DNA of 64,000 bases from Bolinopsis microptera (GCF_026151205.1 NC_087076.1:18029419-18093418), one strand, 5' to 3'; positions 15,226-28,690 are shown, counted from the first letter of the stretch. Numbers and translations: made by a program. Notes: generated from the sequence alone by a model not told the origin.

Positions 15226-16149
15226 CTATTTTTAGGTTGCAAAAGATATGAGTCTCGTTCGCCAAAATCAAATCAACATTAACTCGATGGCTGCAGCTAA
15301 TTAAATTAGTCCTCGTGGTTTTGATGATCATTTTTTATCTTTTACAATTTGAGGAGAGGGATAGTATACGATCTTGCATTCCTAGGAAATTCGACTAAAG
15401 AAACAAGCTAATAGTAATGGTTTCTTTTCCAGTTTAAAACAAGGGCAAACTCCAAAAATATCATTATTCCATACCAATATTAGTGGTTACATATTCCACA
15501 ACCATCGATTAAGATTATGTATGAAGGTAGATGTATAGACTCTATAGTGACGGAGAAAGTTGACAGTACAGTTTTGTGATCTAATTTACAGCAGGTGAGA
15601 CTTAGTCTCAACTTATGTTTCTTCCACTAAATGCAGAAGATAATACTAATTGAGTATTTTTGGGACCTGATCAAAACATTGAAAGTTGAACTACTAACCA
15701 TATTGCCACCATAACTAAAATAAATATGAATGAAGGTAAATTTTTGTCATCATTATTAAATATACTCTCAGGCGTTCAGTCTACCGATGGATAATCGTCT
15801 GATATACGAGAGAACCTGGAAGATGTGTCAACTACAAAAGCCATGATAATGCCAAATTTCTGGAACTTATAGATTGCTCTGATGTCACAGAATCGTTCTT
15901 TACAGAAGACAAAGATGAAATGCTTTACATACAGCGTATCGTGAGGAATGAAGAGCTGTGCATCAACCAATGTCAGTGAGGAAGGATTTGAAAGTTACAA
16001 CAAGTCCTTGTCTGGGGGATCCTGTTGATTAACACGTTGCAATAAGCATGCTTCCAGAATGCTACTGATGGAGGAGGGTTATTTTCAAGAAGACAGGAAA
16101 TGTTAAAGATGGCTGTTATACCTCCAAATATAGTTCATGTGACTTTAAA

Positions 16150-17364
16150 CCCATTAGGGACGACGAGTTTTAAAGTTTGCCGATTTTGATGCCGTTTAAC
16201 ACACTAGGTCACTTTACAGCAAAAATGAGATATCCAAAAAAGCTAATCTGTATCTCGTTTACTTTAAAAGATACAGCTATGGTCGCATACGAACCACTCG
16301 TCCGGGTCGCTAACGACCCATCACGGTTTTATCGCTTTAACTTCTGAATCAAAGACGTTAGATAAAATAATAAACAAGCATAAGTTAAAAAACATATGGT
16401 CATACTGTGTGACTCTAACTTTTTAAAAATAAAGAATTTGGGTCATTAACGACCCACTCGGCTCACTTGCTTATTACTACATATGTCCATGTAACTTCTT
16501 GAATTCAGCTTAAAGCATGACATCATAAGTTCAAAATCGCCTCTCAGCAAGTGCTTAATCTCATAAACTGCGAAAAATCGGTTATAAATGGGTCATTAGC
16601 GACCACACTAAGACCGCAAAATTGATTAACTAAATATAATGTGTCAAACTTTTACAAATATTAGTATAAAAACATGTTATATCTTGGTCATTACTCCTGT
16701 ACGTTGATTTAAATTTTAAAATCGATCAACTGGGTCCAATAACGACCCACTCGGAAGTTGAACCACGACATTAATTATCAGTATCATGTTGTTCTACCAT
16801 CAGAAAGACACTCGTAGGTCTTAATTCCACGCAAACCACGGGTGGCTGACTACTAGCCCTTCTGAGATCTGGGAGTCTCACGGTAATCTGCAGACACGTC
16901 ACCCCATGACTGACGAATAATGGGCAGAATTGGATTGATAGGTAGGTGAGTTATCAGCGGTTAGTACACGACCGTAATGTCGTGAGACAGCAAACAACAT
17001 GCCTATCTTTTCACGATTCCTAGAACGTCCAAGAAGAACTATACAACTGCTGGATTCAGATTTCAGATGGCTGCATCTACTCTCTTCGCAGCCTCCCTTT
17101 CTTTACTTCTTAGGGGCCGTTCATATATTTACGTAATCATTTATTGGACAATTTTTTACGCCCCCCCCCCCCCCCCCCCCCTCCACCACATAGCTATTAT
17201 GTCAAAATTACACAAGCTAAATCATTTGGAAACTCCCCTCCCTCTCGGCCGATTACGGTATACTTGTTTTCGTTTTGAAAGCCTGCCTCGTTGTTGCGGG
17301 GTTTGTTACCCAAAACGAGGTAGTTGTCTGAGAGATTGCAGGTTGCAGCACCGCCCAGCCAAAT

Positions 17365-17416
<52 letters not shown>

Positions 17417-18870
17417 CTTTTTCCTTGTCCTTCTTTACAGAGCTGTAGATGTAGCCATCTGAATGCAGCAGTTGTTTAGTTATTCTCGTACTTTCTAGGA
17501 ATGAAAAAAACATATTGGCATGTTGGGATTAGAATATGCAATTTGACCACTCGTCTTTCAGTATTACCCAAGGTTACATGATATCTCGTATACTTCGTTC
17601 AAGGGATTTTTCTTGAGTGACATGATCTGATCACCGTGGGACCCTGGGTCTCAAGCGGTGGGTTGTAGCAGGTCGTTTACCAAGATTCGAAATTGACGAA
17701 AAAGGTAACAGAATCTAATAAGCAACAACAACAGCATGGCTATTACCTAGCAAGTTAGGAACGAGGGCCGATTCCTTTTCTTTTGCGGCACGGCCACGGT
17801 CCTTTCGGTACAGATTTCCACGCACCATAGTATTATAGTCAGGACGCAACTCCAGGCATATGCAGTAGTGTTATTCTCGCAGCTCTTTGATGAGTGATGA
17901 CGGCCCTTCAGTTGGCGCTGGATCTCAGAAGGGCTAGTAGTCAGCCACCCGTGGTTTGCGTGGAATTAAGACCTACGAGTGTCTTTCTTGATGGTGGAAC
18001 AGCATGATACTGATAATAATTGATGAGGTGGTTCAACTTCCGAGTGGGTCGTTATTGGACCCAGTTGATCGATTTTAAAAGTTAAATCAAAGTACAGGAG
18101 TAATGACCAAGATATAACATGTTTTTATACTAATATTTGTAAAAGTTTGACAACATTATATTTAATTAATCAATTTTGTGGTCCTAGTGGGTCGCTAATG
18201 ACCCATTTAACCGATTTTTCGCAGTTTATGATGATTATCACTTGCTGAGAGGCGATTTTGAACTTATGATGTCATACTTTAGGCTGAATTCAAGAAGTTA
18301 CATGGACATATGTAGTAATAAGCAAGTGAGCCGAGTGGGTCGTTAATGACCCAAATTCTTTATTTTTAAAAGGTTAGAGTTACACAGTATTGACCATATG
18401 TTTTTAACTTATGCTACAGTTTTTATTTTATCCTAACGTCTTTGTTTCAGAAGTTAAAGCCGAAAAACCGTGATGGGTCGTTAGCGACCCGGACGAGTGG
18501 GTCGTATGCGACCGCAGTTAGTAAACAGCGTCTAGCTCTGTTTGTGAACATCTGATTATCACGGGCTTTTCATATGTCTCAAGGAAATCGTTGCCCGCAA
18601 CTATTTTGTCCTCAACAAAATAAGCCTACATAAAGTTTTAATGTCCCAATCAAGGCAAGAAGTAAAGTGAAATATTTTCCAATTATGACGACTAATTAGC
18701 CTAATTATTTAGTTGTTAGTAATTAATTGGGTCTCGACTGGAAAGTCAATAATGTAGCCCAATAAATTTTGAGCATATGTGCGAAAGATTCGTTGCGTTT
18801 AGTATTATGGTTTGTCCTCTATAGCCTCTAGAAAAGGTGGGTCGTAAACGACCCTATCGTCCCTAATGGG
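16150..18870. mobile_element. TTAA-type DNA transposon with long inverted arms, in copy 3
   Basis: The termini are CCCATTAGGGACGA and its exact reverse complement. The uninterrupted paralogue (24471-24489, gacTTTAAAgcg) shows the target. TTAA follows the right end and TTAAA precedes the left end, so the TSD is TTAA with one extra A, or TTAAA. CCC termini at TTAA suggest a piggyBac-like element. Inverted arms extend over about 16150-16868 and 17924-18870. Both are studded with GGGTCGTTAATGACCC-like palindromes (16315, 16440, 16588, 16733; 18045, 18185, 18335, 18474, 18500, 18838). No transposase is recognisable, so it is non-autonomous. The centre holds poly-C and poly-G tracts and a piece beginning GGGGCCGTTCATATATTTAC that may be a nested element. 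Confidence 0.82.
17365..17416. repeat. 52-base poly-G tract
   Basis: A G run inside the TTAA-type element, preceded by a poly-C run at 17161-17180. The two tracts frame about 185 bases. Confidence 0.85.
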
Positions 18871-19745
18871 TTAAAGCGTGTGGGTTCAACAAAAGAGAGC
18901 CGGTGAAACTCCTGCTACCTGACCAGGTGAGAAGATGTACAAAGCTGTGGGAATAAGTGACACTTGCAGTGAAAACAACCAGAAGACCAAATCTTATATT
19001 GCGTCTAGCTCGATCAGTGAGAGACAGTCTGGGGTTCGATCTCCCGATAGTTGCATACGACGACGGACCAAACGATTACCCGGATGAAATATATCAGCAA
19101 ATTGCAGAGTATCCCTTATTACAGTACGTAGTGAGTAAAAATGAAGATCTCGGTATAGCTCGAGGAAGAAATCTGGCTGTTATGCAGGTCAAGACTAAAT
19201 ACTTCTTCCTTCTTGATGATGACATCAAGTTCATTGAATACACAAAACTCGATAAACTTGTTGAAATCCTTGACACTACTGATGTTACTGTGGCCTCAGC
19301 TGCTTACTTGGTATCCGGCTTTACATCATACTTTGAATTTGGACATTTCAACGTGAAGAAGGCAGTTCGTAGACTGGGAGCTTACCATGGAGCTTGCACA
19401 ATTGTCAACCAAACAATTCCAAACCATCCAAGTTGTGTCAGATGCGATATTACTCAAAACGTATTTCTGGCACGAACCAAAGAGATATTGGATATAGGAG
19501 GATGGGACCCAGAGCTAATGATAGTGGAACACAAGGATATATTTAGACTGAAGGCAGCTGGCATGAAAGTTGCACTTTGCCCGGATGTGAAAGTGAAGCA
19601 CGCTCGTCCAACAAATGGCGAGGACTACTTAGAAAAAAGGAGACGAGGAGGAGAAAGGTTTGATAAGTATGATTTTAAAAATATGATTCAAAAGATTAAA
19701 TATAAAAGAAGTCCCCACGTAAATGTGACCAACAATGACTTGTGA

Positions 19746-21690
19746 CTTAAAATTTAAATTACAGAAAGACTTCATGACACTACCACTAAATAAAGATGAA
19801 ATGCTCAATTTCCCGATCCGTGGTGGCGTATTTTATCATATTCCATACAACCTGGGGACCCCAGTCTACTGTTTATGAGCATGCAGATATGGCGGAGTGA
19901 CAGGCCGAGCGCCGCCAAGTTAATTCCACATTAAATTTGAAAATCGTGTAAATTTCTATGTAACCATATGTTTATTGTTCATGCAACCTGACACAGATGT
20001 GTGCAAAACAGTAATACTAAGTACTAACTCGAAATAATAATAATAATATATCTTTGTGATTGTTTCTCCCGTTTTTCTTCCTATGCGTTGCAAGCCCTCT
20101 CACTTGTAAAAACAACCACTTTTGTAGATACACACAGTCTCTACGCTTTTATTCTCTGGTCCCTAGGGAGCTAGGGTCAGCTGACTCCGGAAAATTACCG
20201 ATTGCCAAGGTTTGATGCCTAGGCTCTAGGCAGTCGAGACCTCTTATTGAGACCAAATATAATAATATGCTATCAATTAGTGCCTAGTGGGATAGGTGCT
20301 ATGTACATGGTGAAATTAACAATTTACTTTGTTAATTCAGCGACATAATCAACAATTATTTAATTCAGAATATCGCGCAAGATAACTTTGTATAGTCTAG
20401 TTAAGAACGTAGGTGACATATTGGCGTGGGGACGTACGTATGTATGTATGTACACTCGACCGTTACAAGCTACCATATACCAAAAAAACCTCGTTCGCTA
20501 ACCCTTGTCCTTGACTCTTTTGGGTCTTCGGCACTTGAGTCATGGATCGGGAAAAAATCTGATATATTTATTGAGGAAAATTTGTTAAATGGTAAGATTA
20601 CAGCCTTACATGTGTACTTGATAATAAAAGTAGCGTTGAAACAGAGGTATTAACTGTACTAATTTCAGGTTTAGAGCTCTAATAAACAGCAGATGGAACA
20701 TTCAGAGACTTTTCGAGAGACCGGCAAGAGATCACTTGGTGATGAACCACGATACAGGAGACATAACATACATGGATGAGAAGGAATATGGATGTTAATG
20801 GTTCGATATTTTAATGGTCAAATAAGAGCTGATCTCTGTTTGGGATACCTAAAGAGTCAATTTTCAATTGTGGGTCCATTTAAATATTTCCCTTTTTAAT
20901 TATCGTCAGTTACAATCATCGTGTTCTTTCTTATAGTTATATCAATATCATTTTATTGTATTTTTACGATACAGATTTATAAATTTGTCTTGTCGTTTGC
21001 AGTTTCAATTTCTTTAAGTAGTGAATCGGACTCAATGTTTGTATAAGTTGGCTATTTCTACGCTAAACTGCTTAACTGGATACTTTCAATTTTAAAGTTT
21101 GTACTCAAACTGCAGAGTAGAATGTTCATTGTTGTAACGGTCTAGAGTTTTATTTGTACTCATGGGAATATGTGATCCGTTAATCAGAGTGTACTTTTAA
21201 CTCCCACCAAAATACTTTCTAAGCAGACCTCGAGAAAATAACTAGATTTGGTGTAAACTCTAAGTCGTGTTTCCATCATTTCACTAGAAAACTTAAAAGC
21301 TATCCTCCAAGATCAGATAAAACCACCCAATCTCGAACTCCAGTAAGAATTAAAAACCCACGACTATTCTTCTTACTAGATCTACCTCATCAGGTGATTC
21401 AATGATACACATTACACATATGCAAGCTTTTTCGTTAACAAAAGCGAGACATGTACTCATGTAGTCTTATTGTTACTGTCTAAGTTTGTCTTGTTGGATA
21501 TTTGCAAAGACTCAATCCAAATGAATTAATAATTCTACATTTTACAGCGTACTCACTGTCTTAATTTATCAGCTGATCGGCATTGATTAGTAGTGTTAAT
21601 GTTGTTAATAATGATTTGTCCTTTCTATTCGCTTGTCTGCTTTAGCAATCAATTAAGTGTTCACATGATCAATTATATATAATATCATTA
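19746..21690 (+). other. Array spacer after copy 3
   Basis: Conserved unit spacer: the 3' UTR, the cgtatgtatgtatgtacac microsatellite near 20434, the conserved block with aacagagg and tttcaggtttagagctctaat near 20640, and upstream sequence of the next unit. No genes were seen. Confidence 0.6.
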
Positions 21691-22388
21691 TTAATCAACT
21701 ATATATACAGCAAACACAACATAATAGAAAATAAATCATAAAATCGAGTGGCCGAGTAGTCTCGACTCACCCATAGCTTCTCCATAAACGTCTATCATGA
21801 GCTTTGTACACTAAATCGTTGAAATTACTTAAACTAAATCTTTTATTTACAATCACAATAATTTTCTTCGTCATAATGTCATAATAAATCAAATAAATTT
21901 GAACGATGCCTGCCCCTCCTTCCTTTGTAGTCAAGACATCCTAAACATGCAAATCTGAAAGATAAGAAAGCGGGAGTGTCATCACCGCTTCTGAAAACGT
22001 GCCCAAACATCTTCCATCTTGCTTACTTGATCCTTTCAGTAAGGGGTCTGACATAAGACATTAAATCTCTTATATAAGTTCTCGTTACTGATAACCGTAG
22101 GCCAATAGGTGTTGATTATCTGTCTCAGATGCTTCTTTTGAAGAACGTCGACAGATGCCATAACGGTTTCAGGAGCAGCCCAGCTGCTACAATTATACAA
22201 CAACACTGAAGTGACAAGAGCTTCGTACAGCTTCAGCTTTCTACTCTCACTGATCTGAACAGAATTATTCAACCAGACTTTCTTGTAGGTGTAGAAGGCA
22301 ACATTGGCTTTGTTGCGTCTGTTGACAATGTCTCTTTCTGAACAAAGCTTTGATCCTAATAGCACTGACTCTCGCCACTCTTCTCGCC
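21691..22388 (-). mobile_element. LINE reverse-transcriptase C-terminal fragment
   Basis: On the minus strand the ORF at 22036-22365 and its flanks read YKKVWLNNSVQISESRKLKL, then EALVTSVLLYNCSSWA, LQKKHLRQIINTYWP, NENLYKRF and, after a stop, RWKMFGHVFRSGDD. This is the thumb and C-terminal region of a non-LTR reverse transcriptase (KLKLYEA-x-S-LLYG, LR-I--W--x-sNe-LY-R, R--w-GH--R). It interrupts upstream sequence continuous at 45430-45480. An ATAATATCAT direct repeat of about 12 bases borders it, consistent with target-primed insertion. The catalytic core is missing. Confidence 0.8.
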
Positions 22389-22669
22389 ATATAATATCAT
22401 ATTATCACAAAATGATAAATCAAACGTCACTGATCAAGACTGGAGTCACCACACTTTGTGGTTAGAACTTACACCAAAAATCCCAGATGACAAATAGTTT
22501 GAAAGATCTGATATAATCTCAAAAAACACATTAAAAATATATTGTATAATATAAGGGAAAAATTAACAAAAGAGGCGCCAGTACCAATTTAGATCATTTA
22601 CATATCCAAATTTTTAGAAACGGTCTCCCTCCCTAACTTGAAATTTTTTTTTCAAAATTCTCTTAATAT

Positions 22670-23545
22670 TAAGAGCGCCTAGCTATTAAATGGATTCTGT
22701 TTGAAGAGAGCCGCAGTTATCCACCTGAGCAATATGTCAAAAAGTGCAAGCTTGTCGACATTCTTCCTTTGTCTCAAAAGTTTGACTTAAATGATCTTAT
22801 TTTTTTCCACCAAGTTTTGAACAATTTAATTCCTGTATCGCTGCCTCACTATCTCTCTTTATATCAGGGCACTTCTCGACTAAGACGTTGCCACCTCGAC
22901 AGTCTGTCTATTGTGTCATGAATTTTACCTAAGTTCAGTCAGAATTCACACACAATCTGTACCTCAAATAGTCCACTGGCAAAATCATTTTTCTGCAGAA
23001 CCCATATACTGTGGAATGGACTCCTTTTACAGGTAAGACAGATTGTGTCTACTAGTCTTTTCAAATCTGAGGTCACTAAGCATCTATGGAAATGTTTATT
23101 GGATAGTGAAGCAACAGTCTAGCCTAATATCTTTGCTCCCCATATTATTTTTTGTATTTTTATTTTTTCTATTTACCTTACTATACGTTCAACATCATAT
23201 CACACTTCCCCAACACACCTTCTCACACATTGATGACCATATCAGACTTGTATCTAATGTATATGGAATTTGACATATTGAAATACCAATTTTGACTCTA
23301 TATCCACAGTTATTCACCATGGATTTGTTTGTTATTAAAAAGTTTTTCATAAATTTTTGGATTTAGATTAAACTGATGTATTGGGTCCAAGTAATTGCGG
23401 ACATAGTTCACTATGTGTTTACCGTGTTTGGTTGCCCATCATATTTTACAGATGGGGGCGATATTTTGAACGATACTATTTTATATTCATTTATTGCTGT
23501 ACTCTGTAAAATTTGAAAAGTATTTAATAAAAATTGAAAAAATAT
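22670..23545 (+). mobile_element. LINE 3' fragment upstream of copy 4
   Basis: The plus strand from about 22687 reads YPPEQYVKKCKLVDILPLSQ then FDLNDLIFFHQVLNNLIPVS, a TGA near 22918, then FFCRTHILWNGLLLQVRQIV and SLFKSEVTKHLWKCLLD. These motifs end Jockey/CR1-like ORF2 proteins. A 3' UTR of about 400 bases closes with AT-rich tttaataaaaattgaaaaa. It separates caaaattctcttaat from aatatcaaatcctattttta, which are adjacent in copies 6 and 7. Confidence 0.75.
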
Positions 23546-23573
23546 CAAATCCTATTTTTAGGTGGCAAAAGAT

Positions 23574-25325
23574 ATGAGTCTCGTTCGCAAAATCAAATCA
23601 ACATTAACTCGATGGCTGCAGCTAATTAAATTAGTCCTCGTGGTTTTGATGATCATTTTTATCTTTTACAATTTGAGGAGAGGGATAGTATACGATCTTG
23701 CATTCCTAGGAAATTCGACTAAAGAAAACAAGCTAATAGTAATGGTTTCTTTTCCAGTTAAAACAAGGGCAAACTCCAAAAATATCATTATTCATACCAA
23801 TATTAGTGGTTACATATTCCACAACCATCGATTAAGATTATGGTATGAAGGTAGATGTATAGACTCTAGTGACGGAGAAAAGTTGACAGTACAGTTTTGT
23901 GATCCTAATTTACAGCAGGTGAGACTTAGTCTCAACTTATGTTTCTTCCACTAAATGCAGAAGATAATACTAATTGAGTATTTTTGGGACCTGATCAAAA
24001 ACATTGAAAGTTGAACTACTAACCATATTGCCACCATAACTAAAATAAATATGAATGAAGGTCAATTTTTGTCATCATTAATAAATATACTCTCAGGCGT
24101 TCAGTCTAACGATGGATAATCGTCTGATATACGAGAGAACTGGAAGATGTGTCAACTACAAAAGCCATGATAATGCCAAATTTCTGGAACTTATAGATTG
24201 CTCTGATGTCACAGAATCGTTCTTTACAGAAGACAAAGATGAAATGCTTTACATACAGCGTATCGTGAAGAATGAAGAGCTGTGCATCACACCAATGTCA
24301 GAGAGGAAGGATTTGAAAGTTACAACAAGTCCTTGTCTGGGGGATCCTGTTGGATTAACACGTTGCAATAAGCATGCTTCCAGAATGCTACTGATGGAGG
24401 AGGGTTATTTTCAAGAAGACAGGAAATTGTTAAAGATGGCTGTTATACCTCCAAATAGTTCATGTGACTTTAAAGCGTGTGGGTTCAACAAAAGAGAGCC
24501 GGTGAAACTCCTGCTACCTGACCAGGTGAGAAGATGTACAAAGCTGTGGGAATAAGTGACACTTGCAGTGAAAACAACCAGAAGACCAAATCTTATATTG
24601 CGTCTAGCTCGATCAGTGAGAGACAGTCTGGGGTTCGATCTCCCAATAGTTGCATACGACGACGGACCAAACGATTACCCTGATAAAATATATCAGCAAA
24701 TTGCAGAGTATCCCTTATTACAGTACGTAGTGAGTAAAAATGAAGATCTCGGTATAGCTCGAGGAAGAAATCTGGCTGTTATGCAGGTCAAGACTAAATA
24801 CTTCTTCCTTCTTGATGATGACATCAAGTTCACTGAATACACAAAACTCGATAAACTTGTTGAAATCCTTGACACTACTGATGTTACTGTGGCCTCAGCT
24901 GCTTACTTGGTATCTGGCTTTACTTCATACTTTGAATTTGGACATTTCAACGTGAACAAGGCATGCCGTAGACTTAGCATGGAGCTTACCATGGAGCTTG
25001 CACAATTGTCAACCAAACAATTCCAAACCATCCAAGTTGTGTCAGATGCGATGTTACTCAAAACGTATTTCTGGCACGAACCAAAGATATATTGGATATA
25101 GGAGGATGGGACCCAGAGCTAATGATAGTGGAACACAAGGATATATTTATTAGACTGAAGGCAGCTGGCATGAAAGTTGCACTTTGCCCGGATGTGAAAG
25201 TAAAGCACGCTCGTCCAACAAATGGCGAGGACTACTTAGAAAAAAGGAGACGAGGAGGACAAAGGTTTGAAAAGTCTGATTTTAAAAATATGATTCAAAA
25301 GATTAAATATAAAAGAAGTCCCTAA
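23574..25325 (+). pseudogene. Glycosyltransferase copy 4 (stop and frameshift)
   Basis: Exons 23574-23918 and 24097-25325 keep the family structure. Exon 1 has two extra codons (Ile-Val before MVSF). TAA at 24553-24555 replaces the TGT Cys codon of WECVTLAV and ends the frame after the lectin-like region. The catalytic domain stays open downstream with DDDIK at about 24820. A net five-base insertion near 24980, where a duplicated catggagcttac appears, shifts frame, and the last exon segment resumes at 25092. As read, only the anchor plus lectin-like domain (about 268 residues) would be made. The stop is shared with copy 3, so it pre-dates their separation. Confidence 0.88.
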
Positions 25326-26516
25326 ATGTGACCAACAATGACTTGTGACTTAAAATCTAAATTACAGAAAGACTTCATGACACTACCACTAAATAAAGAT
25401 TTCTTTTGTGGATGGCCGCTCAATTTCCCGATCCGTGATGGCGTATTTTATCATATTCCATACAACCTGGGGACCCCAGTCTACTGTTTATGAGCATGAA
25501 AAATGCAGATATGGCGGAGTGACAAGCCGAGTGCCACCCAGTTAATTCCATATTAAATTTGAAAATCGTGTAAATATCTATGTAACCATATGTTTATTGT
25601 TTATGCAACCTGACACGGATGTGTGCAAAACAGTGATACTAAGTTCTAACTCGAAATAACAATAATAATATATCTTTGTGATTGTTTCTTCCGTTTTTCT
25701 TCCCTTGCGTTGCAAGCCCTCTCTCTTGTAAAAATAACCACTTTTGTAGATACACACAGTCTCTACGCCTTTATCCTCTGGTCCCTAAGGTCAGCCGACT
25801 CCGGGCCAGAGGAAAATTACCGATTGCCAAGGTTTGATGCCTAGGCAGTCGAGACCTCTCATTGAGACCAAATATAATAATATGCTATCAATTAGTGCCT
25901 AGTGGGATAGGTGCTATGTACATGGTGAAATTAACAATTTACTTTGTTAATTCAGCGACATAATCAACAATTATTTAATTCAGAATATCGCGCAAAATAA
26001 CTTTGTATAGTCTAGTTAAGAACGTGGGTGACACGTACGTATGTATGTATGTACGCACAACCGTTACAAGCTACCATATACGAAAAAACCTCGTTCGCTA
26101 ACCCTTGTCCTTGGATCGGGAAAAAATCTGATATATTTAGTGAAGAAATTCCTAAATGGTTAGATGACAGCCTTACATGTGTACTTGATAATAAAATTAG
26201 CGTTGAAACAGAGGTATTAACTGTACTAATTTCAGGTTTAGAGCTCTAATAAACAGCAGATGGAACATTCAGAACATATTCGAGAGACCGGCAAGAAATC
26301 ACTTGGTGATAAACCACGATACAGGAGAGATAACATACATTGAGGAGAAGGAACGTGGATCATGTTAATGGTTTTATATTTTTAATGGTCAAATAAGAGC
26401 TGTTATATGTTTGGGATACCTAAAGGGTCAATTTTCAATTTTGGGTCTATTTAATTATTTCCCTTTTCAATCATCGTGTTCTTTCTCATAGTTATATGAA
26501 TATCATTGTATTGTAT
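25326..26516 (+). other. Array spacer after copy 4
   Basis: 3' UTR and unit spacer as after the other copies, with an acgtacgtatgtatgtatgt microsatellite at 26034. No genes were seen. Confidence 0.6.
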
Positions 26517-26520
26517 TTAA

Positions 26521-28690
26521 GGACACGTTCATTTGAGTTTGAGGATATTCGTAAACAAAAATAATGGCGTTTTCGACGATAGTGGCTTAATTTTGACATC
26601 TATTAACCTAGCACTTTCAGAAGTTCTGAACATTAGCCACGTAACCCATACTCCCATATGCACCGCTCAGAAAGAAAATCTATTGTTGTTAGGCACTATA
26701 ATGTTTCAAATGTCACATTTTGTGTGACTTAGTTAATTGCAGTTGTCTAATCATTATTCCTTGGTCTGAAATATAGTAAATTAGGTCAATCTTACAATTA
26801 TGATACAACATTGGTCAATGGGCACGGATCGAACGGTTACAAGGCAATATATGGGTAACTTTGTCACACTAATGATACCATACCTCTATTCTACTATGAG
26901 GTGTCCTAAAAACCCTTTCAACTCATTATTTGATGGTTGCTCTACCAATCATAGCCCTAAAATATATTTTTTTGAATAGTTAGCTAATACAGGCACTTGG
27001 TTATTGGGAAATGAGGTTAATTCTGTCACAATATATGAAATTTTAAATTTTGGGCGAATTATTTATATTTGATTTTGGGTTTGAAAGGCGGGAAAACTTT
27101 ATATAATGACAATGTAGTTGATGCAAGTTAAGATCAGTTGATGTTTACATTGTCACAAAAATTATACGAAATAGTAAATAGGTTAAAAACAATGATTATA
27201 GAATGAAATAGTCTCTTATAATAACTGATGTGACAAAGTGAACATGTCTTGCCCCTATTTTGAAGATCTATATTCTATACCTCTATTAGAATTCAACATT
27301 CTTAAGTTTAACAATTTTAGGTTAAATTTGTCAAAGTCACTAAAAATGTGACAAAATTAACTTTCCCTGCCCCAACAATATCAAGATAGTGTGTTAAAAT
27401 TGGCATAGGATGCTTTATTGCCTATATAAATCAATCCAAACTACAAAATATATGTTAATGTGATGACGATTACCTAACTCTTATAGTAACTGATGTGCCA
27501 AAGTAAACATGTCTTGCCCCTACTTTGAAGATCTATAATACTATTAGAATTCAACATTCTTTCAGAAAGGATTGGAAGAATATTGTCCAGAACATCAGAG
27601 CTCAATTTTAACAATTTTAGATTAATTTGTCAATGACACTGAAAATGTGACAAAATTAACTTTCCCTGCCCCAACAATATCAAGATAGTGCACGTTAAAA
27701 TTGGCATAGGATGCTTTATTATAGGTATATTAATCGATCCAAACTACGAAAAATATCTTTTAATCTGATGACGATTACCTAACTCTTATAATAACTGATG
27801 TGACAAAGTAAACATGTCTTGCCCCTATTTTGAAGAACTTTACCTCTATTAGAATACTATCTTACTATGTAACTTAATCATCAAAAATTTTTCGATAAAC
27901 TAGTTATTTTGCCAGCAAGGAGCTAACAGAGTTATAATACATTTTTTGTGACGAAATTACCCTATTTTGACCATGTTGTGGTAGTTTAATTGTGACACTG
28001 TTAACATATTACCACCTGATAATGATTCATGTGACTGGTGCATGATACTAGCAGTGTTGTTTGATCCATAGTATGTAATATAAGGGGTTTAAGCTGGTAT
28101 ATCATTATTTGTTCAATTTCACACATGTTCAGATATCATCAAGATTATGTGACAAAGTAAACTTGGTTGTGCCTTCTGTGTTTTAATTCCTTACGACTAT
28201 TATATGATATAATAACAATTCCCAGCACTTTCAGGCCATCAAATAAACCTACACTACTCAGCATTGCTTATCAGGGTACCCTAAACATTCATCACATATT
28301 TTCTTTAATGTGTGACAGAGTAAACCTGAGTGCACCATCCAACGAAAAAAGTCGTCAAATATGTAGGTGATGGTCATATGTACCCATCCAATCAACTGGA
28401 CACTCAAAAATTTGGTCAAAAACGGCAGCAAGGGGTCCATATTTACTCCGTCACATGTTTATAGTGTGACAATGTAACCATTTCCGTGCCGGCCGTATTT
28501 AAGCGATATCTTATCACCTGATTAAGATATCGTTATGTGACAAAGTTAGCCTAGAGGATAAGACGATTATACTAACCATCAATGGTTTATGTAATTTCAT
28601 AGTGTGACAAAGTCAACTACACTGTGCCTTTTAATAGGGTCACTTATAAGTTATATTTACCAATATCCTCAAACTCAAATGAACGTGTCC
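26521..28690. mobile_element. TTAA-flanked DNA transposon with a TGTGACAAAGT motif array
   Basis: The ends GGACACGTTCATTTGAGTTT... and ...AAACTCAAATGAACGTGTCC are exact inverted repeats of about 29 bases. TTAA flanks both sides (26517-26520, 28691-28694), and the uninserted paralogue reads attgtatttttacgatacag at 20955. There is no coding region. A motif close to TGTGACAAAGTAAAC recurs about 16 times on both strands (26724, 26855, 27015, 27141, 27229, 27348, 27490, 27648, 27797, 27948, 27991, 28147, 28313, 28465, 28535, 28602). Longer direct repeats occur near 27222, 27481 and 27784. Confidence 0.85.

Larger units (their letters stand above)
15248..19745 (+). pseudogene. Glycosyltransferase copy 3, split by a transposon
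   Basis: Exon 1 (15248-15594) and the start of exon 2 (15772-16149) align with copy 4 but carry several single-base indels (extra C near 15263, extra T near 15337, extra A near 15437), so the frame is lost. At 16150 a 2.7-kb element interrupts the codons for SSCDFKACGFN, and the gene resumes at 18871. A TAA at 18954-18956 replaces the Cys codon at the start of the catalytic domain, the same change as in copy 4. Beyond it the frame stays open to 19745 with an LLDDDIK-type metal site and a one-codon deletion in DIFIRLKAAG. Confidence 0.88.

Noticed and set aside
27222-27860. CRISPR-like array of direct repeats
   Set aside because: Repeats are irregular in spacing and sequence, lie inside a TTAA-flanked transposon, and the surrounding genes are animal-type.
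26533-28440. Short ORFs within the TTAA element
   Set aside because: All under 80 codons, with no conserved features and crossing the motif array; consistent with chance.
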